From Suilimivivens sp963618065 (GTDB lineage: Bacteria; Bacillota; Clostridia; Lachnospirales; Lachnospiraceae), in the NCBI GenBank assembly GCA_963618065.1, contig CAVERH010000005.1, forward strand, positions 1 through 64,000: a DNA stretch of 64,000 bases, in the 5' to 3' direction. This document shows positions 7,359-14,293 of the stretch, one piece after another (positions within the stretch are counted from its first letter, which is position 1; every line of letters starts with the position of its first letter). Position numbers and translations under genes: made by a program. Under the pieces are notes generated by a model. That model saw nothing but the letters and a program-made list of their open reading frames with translations, did not search any database and was not told the DNA's origin.

Positions 7359-7395
7359 CCATGCATATGAGAAAATGATCCACGGGATCATCTTT
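7359..7395. repeat. Dispersed hairpin repeat, copy 2
   Basis: The first 24 nt match copy 1 at 5363 exactly, then TGATCC-ACG-GGATCA. It lies directly after the rplS terminator and upstream of lepB. Confidence 0.6.
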
Positions 7396-7430
7396 GTGTG
7401 CAGGGCATCTGATATGATAAAGGGTTAAAT

Positions 7431-8015
7431 ATGGCAAAACACAAAGGTCTTTCTTTTTATGAAAAGGAAAAGAAAATAAGTAAAGGAATGGTACGGGAAA
7501 TTTTTTCCGTGATGTTTTTCTGCTTTGCGGCAATTCTGCTTGCGTTTGTCATCGTGATTTCTTTTGGCCTGAAAACCAGTGTGATCGGTGTTTCCATGGA
7601 GCCTGCCCTGTCGAACGGGCAGACCGTTTTCATTGACCGGTTCATCTATAAGCTGTTGTCTCCGAAGCGTGGGGATGTGATTGTTTTTCTGCCAAATGGG
7701 AATACGAACTCCCATGATTATTTGAAGCGGGTGGTTGCACTTCCGGGAGAAAAGGTGCAGATTATCGGTGGTTACGTTTATGTGAACGGTGTGATGCTCG
7801 ATGAAGATGAAACACTGGATAAGATTGCAGATCCCGGTATCGCAGAGATTGAGATTACGCTTGGTTCCGATGAGTTCTTTGTGCTGGGAGACAACCGTAA
7901 TAACAGTGAGGACAGCCGGTCGGGTAACATCGGGCCGGTGAAGAGAAGCAATATTATTGGAAAAGCATGGTTCCATTTATCCGGTAGAGAGGATGGATGG
8001 GGATTTGTAAGATAG
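7431..8015 (+). CDS. lepB: Signal peptidase I, first copy
   Basis: 194 residues. One N-terminal transmembrane helix (about residues 27-48) precedes the catalytic serine in GVSMEPAL. The lysine of the Ser-Lys dyad is in DYLKRVVALPGE, and the family box GDNRNNSEDSR is near the end. It cleaves signal peptides on the outer face of the membrane. The N-terminus (MAKHKGLSFYEKEKKISKG) is longer and more basic than in the second copy. The gene starts the lepB-rbgA-lepB-rnhB run, with tight spacing downstream. Confidence 0.95.
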   Translation: MAKHKGLSFYEKEKKISKGMVREIFSVMFFCFAAILLAFVIVISFGLKTSVIGVSMEPALSNGQTVFIDRFIYKLLSPKRGDVIVFLPNGNTNSHDYLKRVVALPGEKVQIIGGYVYVNGVMLDEDETLDKIADPGIAEIEITLGSDEFFVLGDNRNNSEDSRSGNIGPVKRSNIIGKAWFHLSGREDGWGFVR

Positions 8016-8024
8016 GAGTCGAGA

Positions 8025-8876
8025 ATGAATTATCAATGGTATCCCGGACATATGACCAAAGCAAAGCGAATGATGCAGGAGAACATCAAGCTGATTGATC
8101 TGATTATTGAGCTTGTCGATGCGAGAATTCCCATGAGCAGTCGGAATCCGGATATTGACGAGCTGGGAAAGGGCAAGGCCAGAATTATTCTGCTAAATAA
8201 ATCAGATCTTGCAGATGCAAGGCTGAATCAGGAATGGGAGAGGTTTTTTAACGAAAAAGGGTATTTCGTGCAGCTGCTCAATGCGAAAACCGGAGCAGGA
8301 ATCAAAAATATTCAGACCCTGGTGCAGGAATCCTGCAAGGAAAAGATCGAACGCGACAGAAAGCGTGGCATCATCAATCGTCCGGTTCGTGCCATGGTGG
8401 TAGGGATTCCCAATGTCGGCAAGTCTACGTTTATTAATTCATTTGCCGGAAAGGCATGTGCCAAGACCGGAAATAAGCCCGGCGTTACGAAGGGAAAGCA
8501 GTGGATCAGGCTTAACAAGAATCTGGAGCTGTTAGATACTCCGGGTATTTTATGGCCGAAGTTTGAGGATCAGAAAATTGGAGAGCGTCTGGCACTCATT
8601 GGTTCGATCAATGATGAGATTCTGCATGGGGACGAGCTTGCAGTAGCACTGATCCGAAATTTAAAAAAATCATATTTGGACTTGTTAGAAAAACGATATG
8701 ATATTACAATAGATGAAGATGCATATGATACATTGAAGAAGATTGCAATCGCACGTAAGTGCCTGCAAAAAGGGGAATTACCTGATGTGGATCGGGCATC
8801 TTCCATGCTGCTTGAAGATTTTCGTTCAGGAAAGCTTGGAAGGATTACATTAGAGCGTCCGGAGGAATGGCAGTGA
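8025..8876 (+). CDS. rbgA: Ribosome biogenesis GTPase RbgA (YlqF)
   Basis: 283 residues. It is a circularly permuted GTPase: G4 (LLNKSDLAD) comes before G1 (GIPNVGKST) and G3 (LLDTPGILWP). The start MNYQWYPGHMTKAKRMM is diagnostic. RbgA acts late in 50S assembly, helping uL16 incorporation. It lies between two signal peptidase genes and overlaps the second by 4 nt (GTGA). Confidence 0.97.
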   Translation: MNYQWYPGHMTKAKRMMQENIKLIDLIIELVDARIPMSSRNPDIDELGKGKARIILLNKSDLADARLNQEWERFFNEKGYFVQLLNAKTGAGIKNIQTLVQESCKEKIERDRKRGIINRPVRAMVVGIPNVGKSTFINSFAGKACAKTGNKPGVTKGKQWIRLNKNLELLDTPGILWPKFEDQKIGERLALIGSINDEILHGDELAVALIRNLKKSYLDLLEKRYDITIDEDAYDTLKKIAIARKCLQKGELPDVDRASSMLLEDFRSGKLGRITLERPEEWQ

Positions 8877-9412
8877 ATAAGAAGTTAAAGGATATTCTGA
8901 GTACAAGCTTGTATTTATTAATTGTACTGGTTGTAACCTTTCTGGTTGTGACCTATGTGGGACAGAGAACGAAGGTGATCGGAAGCTCCATGTCCCCCAC
9001 GCTTACCGATGGCGATAATCTCATTGTCGATAAGATTTCGTATCGTTTTCATGATCCGGAGCGGTTCGACATTGTGGTATTTCCGTTCCGGTATGCAGAG
9101 AAGACCTATTATATCAAGCGGATTATCGGGCTGCCGGGAGAAACGGTATACATTGATGAAGAAGGAACCATTTACATCGATGGAGAGGTTCTCGATGAGC
9201 ACTTTGGCAAGGAAGTGATTCAGGATCCGGGAAGGGCCTATGAGACGATTACGCTTGGTGAGGATGAATATTTTGTTCTGGGAGATAACCGCAATAACAG
9301 CTCGGACAGCAGGGATCCGGTTGTGGGCAATATCCACCGGGATGAACTGATTGGGAAAGCATGGATGCGGATTTATCCGTTTGACCAGATGTGTATTATC
9401 AAACATCAGTAA
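8873..9412 (+). CDS. lepB: Signal peptidase I, second copy
   Basis: 179 residues from GTG 8873, which lies 6 nt after GGAGGA and overlaps the rbgA stop. ATG 8867 touches that ribosome-binding site and is less likely. It carries one N-terminal membrane helix, the catalytic serine in GSSMSPTL, lysine in YYIKRIIGLPGE and the GDNRNNSSDSRD box. It is clearly a paralogue of the copy at 7431 but diverged, so the two may differ in substrate or in growth-phase use. Confidence 0.95.
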   Translation: MNKKLKDILSTSLYLLIVLVVTFLVVTYVGQRTKVIGSSMSPTLTDGDNLIVDKISYRFHDPERFDIVVFPFRYAEKTYYIKRIIGLPGETVYIDEEGTIYIDGEVLDEHFGKEVIQDPGRAYETITLGEDEYFVLGDNRNNSSDSRDPVVGNIHRDELIGKAWMRIYPFDQMCIIKHQ

Positions 9413-9429
9413 AATAACAGGAGTACATA

Positions 9430-10188
9430 ATGGAAACAAAGATCAGTGTGATCAAAGAAGAATTACAGGCAGCATCTTATAAAGAGCTGCCTCTCTTTAT
9501 AAGTAAATACGAAGCAGATGAACGAAGCGGAGTCGCTGCGCTTGTAAAAAGAGCACGTAAGCAGAGGGATGATTATGAGAACGAGCTGCTGCGTACCGAA
9601 AAGCTGAAGGAATATGAGAAGAAATACAGTCAATATTCTTATATCTGCGGAATTGATGAAGTCGGGAGAGGTCCGCTTGCAGGACCGGTTGTGGCAGGTG
9701 CTGTGATCCTGCCCAAAGATTGTGATATTTTGTATCTAAATGATTCCAAGCAACTCTCCGAAAAGAAAAGAGAAGAGTTAAATGACATCATTTTGGAAAA
9801 GGCAGTAGCAACCGGAATTGGTGTCGTGTCACCGGAACGAATTGACGAAATCAATATTCTGCAGGCAACCTATGAGGCAATGCGTCAGGCAATTGGAAAC
9901 CTTTCCGTAAAGCCGGATCTGCTGCTGAACGATGCGGTAACGATCCCGAAGGTCGAGATTCCGCAGGTGCCGATTATTAAAGGGGATGCCAAGAGCATTT
10001 CCATCGCGGCGGCCAGCATCATCGCCAAGGTATACAGGGATCATCTGATGGTGCAGTATGACGAGATTTTCCCGGGATATGGGTTTGCAGGAAATAAAGG
10101 ATACGGAGCACAGGCTCACATGGAAGCGATCCGTACCTTAGGACCGACGCCAATCCATAGAAGAACATTTATTAGGAATATCGTATAA
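9430..10188 (+). CDS. rnhB: Ribonuclease HII
   Basis: 252 residues. The catalytic core begins with ICGIDEVGRGPLAGPVVAGAV (the DE pair), followed by LNDSKQLSEKKRE and the acidic residue in LLLNDAV. The end motif GYGAQAHMEAIRTLGPTPIHRRTF is typical. An extra 70-residue N-terminal helical segment is normal for Firmicutes RNase HII. It removes RNA from RNA-DNA hybrids and misincorporated ribonucleotides. Confidence 0.97.
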   Translation: METKISVIKEELQAASYKELPLFISKYEADERSGVAALVKRARKQRDDYENELLRTEKLKEYEKKYSQYSYICGIDEVGRGPLAGPVVAGAVILPKDCDILYLNDSKQLSEKKREELNDIILEKAVATGIGVVSPERIDEINILQATYEAMRQAIGNLSVKPDLLLNDAVTIPKVEIPQVPIIKGDAKSISIAAASIIAKVYRDHLMVQYDEIFPGYGFAGNKGYGAQAHMEAIRTLGPTPIHRRTFIRNIV

Positions 10189-10210
10189 AATTATTCAGGG
10201 AGAAATCAGA

Positions 10211-11818
10211 TTGAACATTTCATCCTTTGTAAATCAGATTACACAGACAATTACAGATGCGGCGAATGGGAACACAGGGAATCTTTCTCCATCTGCATTG
10301 GAGGAGAGCATCCGCAACGGGCTGGAAGCGATTCTGTCAAAGGGATCCGGACAGTCGGTAACGGGAGAGGTTCTGCAGATGAACGGGAATGAGATTCTAT
10401 TGTCCCTTGGAGAAAACCAGCTTCTGCAGGCAAGGCTGGAGGGTGGAGCAATGCCCAAAATGGGCCAGATCATGACCTTCCAGATCCAGAATACGGCAGT
10501 AAATAAAATTTCCCTGACACCGCTTTTTGAAAACTTGAATCAGAATTCCAATATCTCTACGGCATTGAAGGCGGCAGGACTTCCGCTGACGGATCAGATG
10601 ATCCAGATGGTGAAGGATATGATGCAGGAGGGACTTCCGATCGACCGGCAGTCGCTGTATCAGATGAACCGTGCCATGAATCTGAATCAGGGAGTACCTA
10701 CGTCGACACTGGCACAGATGCAGCGTTTGGGGATTCCATTGGAAGCGGATATGATTCAGCAGTTTCAAAATTACCAGAATTATGAGCATCAGATTACCGG
10801 AAGTCTTTCGGATCTTACCGATGCTTTTACGGAGAGCTTCTTACAGTTATCCGGGGAACAGGGCGCACAGGAAGGGGTGTCCTTTGTGCAGGATATATTA
10901 GGACAGTTTGTGAGTGAGGAAGGAATTCCGGAAGAGAACATTTCACAGAATCCGGAGGCGGTACAGAACCAGCCGGAAGGACAGGCAGATGGATTACAGA
11001 AGGACTTTACAGAAAGTGTACTACATAAAGATCTTAAAGAACTTGGCGCATCGCCGGAACAGCTTTCCAATCTGGTTTCCAATAAGGGAAACGGACAGCA
11101 GGTATTCAAAGAGGTGCTGCATCTGATTGACCAAAATCTTAAAGGAGAGGTAAGTACACCGGACTTTAGTGAAAAACTGGGGGAATTTTTAGAGGGAAAG
11201 GAATTTAAGCAGTTATTTAAGGAAACCTTAAACAAGCAGCTGCTTTTAGAGCCGGCTGAGGTGGCCAAAGAGGGCAAGGTGGATCAGCTCTATGAAAAGC
11301 TGAACCAGCAGATGAAGAGTCTGAATGCACTGTTATCCGATCCGGCAAGAGGTGATACGGCACTTGCGAAAACGGTGACGAATCTGAATCAGAATATGGA
11401 TTTTATGAATGCGATGAATCAGAACTTTTCTTATATTCAGATTCCGCTTAAAATGTACAATAAAGAGACAAGCGGAGAGCTGTTTGTTTATACGAATAAG
11501 AAGAGTCTGGCAAAGAAGGACGGCAATGTAAGTGCGTTGCTGCATCTGGATATGGAATACTTAGGAAGCGTGGATGTGCATGTCACGTTAAGTCAGGGAC
11601 AGAAGGTGGCAACGAAGTTTTATCTGCAGGATGATGCCGCACTGGATCTCATTGCAGAGCACATTGATCTGCTGAATGACCGGCTGAATAAGCGCGGCTA
11701 TACGATGAATGCCGAATTTATCAACCGGGATACGGAGACGAATGTTTTAGGCGAGATCCTGGATCAGAGTAAAAATATCTCCGTATTGTCGGGAACCTCC
11801 TTTGATGTGAGAGCTTAA
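10211..11818 (+). CDS. ylqG: YlqG-like protein with FliK-type C-terminal domain
   Basis: 535 residues from a TTG start preceded by AGGGAG at 8 nt. The first 400 residues are Gln/Asn/Glu rich and of low complexity, like flagellar hook-length control proteins. The last 110 (from IQIPLKMYNKETSGELFVYTNKK) resemble the FliK C-terminal domain that touches FlhB. In Bacillus subtilis the same neighbours, rnhB-ylqG-ylqH, are found. No flagellar gene is near, so the role is unknown. The pairing with the FlhB-like gene downstream suggests the two proteins work together. Confidence 0.7.
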   Translation: MNISSFVNQITQTITDAANGNTGNLSPSALEESIRNGLEAILSKGSGQSVTGEVLQMNGNEILLSLGENQLLQARLEGGAMPKMGQIMTFQIQNTAVNKISLTPLFENLNQNSNISTALKAAGLPLTDQMIQMVKDMMQEGLPIDRQSLYQMNRAMNLNQGVPTSTLAQMQRLGIPLEADMIQQFQNYQNYEHQITGSLSDLTDAFTESFLQLSGEQGAQEGVSFVQDILGQFVSEEGIPEENISQNPEAVQNQPEGQADGLQKDFTESVLHKDLKELGASPEQLSNLVSNKGNGQQVFKEVLHLIDQNLKGEVSTPDFSEKLGEFLEGKEFKQLFKETLNKQLLLEPAEVAKEGKVDQLYEKLNQQMKSLNALLSDPARGDTALAKTVTNLNQNMDFMNAMNQNFSYIQIPLKMYNKETSGELFVYTNKKSLAKKDGNVSALLHLDMEYLGSVDVHVTLSQGQKVATKFYLQDDAALDLIAEHIDLLNDRLNKRGYTMNAEFINRDTETNVLGEILDQSKNISVLSGTSFDVRA

Positions 11819-11896
11819 CGGAATATGGCACAAGGATTTTAATATAAGCAGAATGGAACAGAGAACAAAGAAGCGAAAAGTGGTAAAGGATCGTAT

Positions 11897-12199
11897 ATGG
11901 AAGAAACGAAGCAGAAAAGAGAAAGGGTGAAACAGGCGGTTGCTCTTGCCTATGATCCGGAGGAAGATGCCCCCAAGGTTATTGCAAGCGGACGTGGGGC
12001 ACTGGCAGAACGAATCATTGAAAAGGCGAAGGAAGCAAACGTTGCCGTGCACCGGGACGATAAGCTGGCAGACACCTTATCCAGACTGGAAATCGGAGAA
12101 ATGATCCCGCCGGAGCTTTATGAGGTGGTGGCAGAGATTCTGGTGTTTGTTGATGCGATGGATAAGATCAAAGCCAAGATGGATGCACATAAGAAGTAA
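11897..12199 (+). CDS. ylqH: YlqH: free-standing FlhB C-terminal-like domain
   Basis: 100 residues matching the cytoplasmic switch domain of FlhB/YscU: AVALAYDPEEDAPKVIASGRG, with LAERIIEKAKEANVAVHRDDKLADTL. The self-cleaving NPTH site of FlhB appears here as DPEE, so self-cleavage is not expected. The membrane part of FlhB is absent. It follows the FliK-like gene ylqG, so the interacting halves of two flagellar proteins are encoded side by side in a housekeeping operon. Confidence 0.85.
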   Translation: MEETKQKRERVKQAVALAYDPEEDAPKVIASGRGALAERIIEKAKEANVAVHRDDKLADTLSRLEIGEMIPPELYEVVAEILVFVDAMDKIKAKMDAHKK

Positions 12200-12202
12200 A
12201 AG

Positions 12203-12265
12203 AAAAGATAAGAAATATAAAAGATAAGAAATATAAAAGATAAGAAATATAAAAGATAAGAAGTA
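12203..12265 (+). repeat. 16-bp AT-rich tandem repeat, four units
   Basis: The unit AAAAGATAAGAAATAT occurs three times exactly (12203, 12219, 12235), plus a fourth, altered copy ending near 12265. It fills the gap between ylqH and yraN and is a likely slippage hotspot. Confidence 0.85.
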
Positions 12266-12276
12266 AGGGGAAATCG

Positions 12277-12615
12277 TTGAATAAGAGGGAATTAGGAACG
12301 CAGAAGGAGCTGCAGGCCATGCACTATCTGGAAAAGCAGGGAATGAAGATCCTTCAAAGAAATTTCCGGTGCCGCATGGGCGAGATTGACCTGATCGCAC
12401 AGGATGGAGACTGCCTTGTTTTTGTAGAAGTGAAGTACCGGACCAGTAATCGTTACGGCTCGCCATTGGAGGCTGTCAACGCGCGTAAGCAGAGCACGAT
12501 CCGGAAGGTGGCACAGTATTATCTGCTTGGCAGAAAGCAGGTGGACTGCCCGGTGCGTTTTGATGTGGTCGGAATCTGCGGAAATGAGTTGGAGCATATG
12601 AGAAACGCTTTTTGA
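12277..12615 (+). CDS. yraN: YraN, UPF0102 endonuclease-fold protein
   Basis: 112 residues from a TTG start preceded by AAGGGGA. Motifs: GTQKELQAMHYLEKQGMKIL, then MGEIDLIAQDGDCLVFVEVKYR. The E-I-D and E-V-K residues form a PD-(D/E)xK-like nuclease centre. The function is poorly known. It is usually next to rnhB, as here. The 16-bp repeat array just upstream could affect its translation if copy number changes. Confidence 0.93.
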   Translation: MNKRELGTQKELQAMHYLEKQGMKILQRNFRCRMGEIDLIAQDGDCLVFVEVKYRTSNRYGSPLEAVNARKQSTIRKVAQYYLLGRKQVDCPVRFDVVGICGNELEHMRNAF

Positions 12616-12645
12616 TATGCGGATCAGGGAAAGGAGTCCGAAGCT

Positions 12646-13500
12646 TTGACAGAATGGAAACGAAAAGAAAACCGGTATCATATGGTATCGCATGAAGGAA
12701 AAGATGGTCTTATTTATCTGACATTTCCTGTTCTGGATGGAGCAGAGAATGTCAGACATTTATTTTCTACCAGAAAAGGCGGCGTGAGCAGGGGGATTTA
12801 TGAGAGCATGAATCTCAGCTTTCACCGTGGGGATGACGCGGAAAATGTGCTTGAAAACTTCCGGCGGATTGCAGCGCTTTTTGACAGTACGCCGGATAAA
12901 ATCGTCTGTGCGAAGCAGACACATACCACGAATATCCGCAGAGTGGCGAAGGAAGATGCCGGAAAGGGCGTAACGAAGGAGCCGGATTATGAGGATGTGG
13001 ATGGGTTGGTTACCAATGAACCGGGGCTGATTCTGTGTACCTCTTTTGCGGACTGTGTACCGCTTTATTTTGTGGATCCGGTAAAGCAGGCAATCGGACT
13101 TGCCCATTCCGGCTGGCGCGGTACGGTGAACCGTATGGGAGCAAGGATGATCGAAGAGATGAACCGTCAGTTTGGAAGTGATCCTAAGGATCTGCTTGTG
13201 ACAGTCGGGCCGTCGATCTGTGTGGACTGCTATGAAGTGGGAGAGGATGTTGCCGGAGAGTTCCAAAGGGCTTTTCCGGATACGGAGGTATTACAAAAGG
13301 GAAAGCAGGAGGGCAAGTACCAGCTGAATTTATGGAAAGCCAATGAGCAGATCTTGCTGGATGCCGGGATCCGGGAGGATCATCTTGAAATTACGGATCT
13401 GTGTACCTGTTGTAACCCGGAGCTTTTGTTTTCACACCGGGCAAGTCATGGACAGAGGGGCAATTTGTGCGCATTTTTGGAGTTAACAGGGAAATATTAA
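12646..13500 (+). CDS. pgeF: PgeF (YfiH), multicopper-polyphenol-oxidoreductase family
   Basis: 284 residues from TTG 12646, with AAGGAG 8 nt upstream. Family motifs: HLFSTRKGGVS, CAKQTHTTNI, CTSFADCVPL, LAHSGWRGTVN and the final DLCTCCNPELLFSHRASHGQRG. The His/Cys residues of the metal site are kept. Members act as purine nucleoside phosphorylase/deaminases, and the E. coli protein also removes misplaced L-Ser from peptidoglycan precursors. It ends the rnhB-yraN segment. Confidence 0.93.
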   Translation: MTEWKRKENRYHMVSHEGKDGLIYLTFPVLDGAENVRHLFSTRKGGVSRGIYESMNLSFHRGDDAENVLENFRRIAALFDSTPDKIVCAKQTHTTNIRRVAKEDAGKGVTKEPDYEDVDGLVTNEPGLILCTSFADCVPLYFVDPVKQAIGLAHSGWRGTVNRMGARMIEEMNRQFGSDPKDLLVTVGPSICVDCYEVGEDVAGEFQRAFPDTEVLQKGKQEGKYQLNLWKANEQILLDAGIREDHLEITDLCTCCNPELLFSHRASHGQRGNLCAFLELTGKY

Positions 13501-13584
13501 TAAAACCTTAATAAATTTCCTGCCATGTATTTAAAATTCCTGTGTTTTAATAAGAGGGTCAAATGAGAAAGGTGAGGGAGAAAA

Positions 13585-14277
13585 ATGACGAATATACTGG
13601 TATGTGATGACGACAAAGAAATTGTAGACGCCATCGAGATTTATCTGCAGCAGGAGGGTTATCAGATCTATAAGGCTTACGATGGAGAGCAGGCGATTAA
13701 GGTACTTAAGGAGACGAATATCCAGCTTCTGATTATTGACATTATGATGCCAAAGCTAGATGGAATTCACGCTACCTTAAAGATACGGGAATTCAGCAGT
13801 GTCCCGATTATTTTCCTGTCTGCCAAGTCGGAGGATACAGACAAGATCCTCGGATTAAATATGGGAGCGGACGATTACATTACGAAGCCGTTTAATCCGC
13901 TCGAGCTTGTGGCAAGGGTAAAGTCAAACCTCCGGCGTTATACCCAGCTTGGAAGCCTGAATGTCGAAAACAATGCACTGTATCAGGTTGGCGGACTGTG
14001 TATAAACGATGACACCAAGGAAGTGACCGTGGACGGAGAGCTGGTAAAGCTTACCCCGATTGAGTACAATATCCTGTTTCTTCTGGTGAAAAACCAGGGC
14101 AAGGTCTTTTCTATCGACCAGATTTACGAAAATATCTGGAATGAAGAGGCCATCGGTGCAGATAATACCGTAGCAGTACATATTCGTCATATTCGTGAAA
14201 AAATTGAAATCAATCCCAAGGAACCTCGTTATTTGAAAGTAGTCTGGGGCGTAGGCTACAAAGTAGAAAAACAATAG
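13585..14277 (+). CDS. OmpR-family response regulator
   Basis: 230 residues. Receiver domain: acidic cluster CDDD near residue 8, phospho-acceptor Asp52 in IIDIMMPKLDG, and the switch lysine in DDYITKPFNP. The C-terminal winged helix runs from about 130 (KLTPIEYNILFLLVKNQGKVFS ... NTVAVHIRHIREKI). It pairs with the kinase beginning 16 nt downstream. Targets are not known. Confidence 0.95.
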   Translation: MTNILVCDDDKEIVDAIEIYLQQEGYQIYKAYDGEQAIKVLKETNIQLLIIDIMMPKLDGIHATLKIREFSSVPIIFLSAKSEDTDKILGLNMGADDYITKPFNPLELVARVKSNLRRYTQLGSLNVENNALYQVGGLCINDDTKEVTVDGELVKLTPIEYNILFLLVKNQGKVFSIDQIYENIWNEEAIGADNTVAVHIRHIREKIEINPKEPRYLKVVWGVGYKVEKQ

Positions 14278-14293
14278 GAAAGGTAGAGAGAGG

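Noticed and set aside
10211..12199. Flagellar operon
   Set aside because: Only FliK-like and FlhB-C-like domains are present; no rod, hook, motor or filament gene lies in the window.
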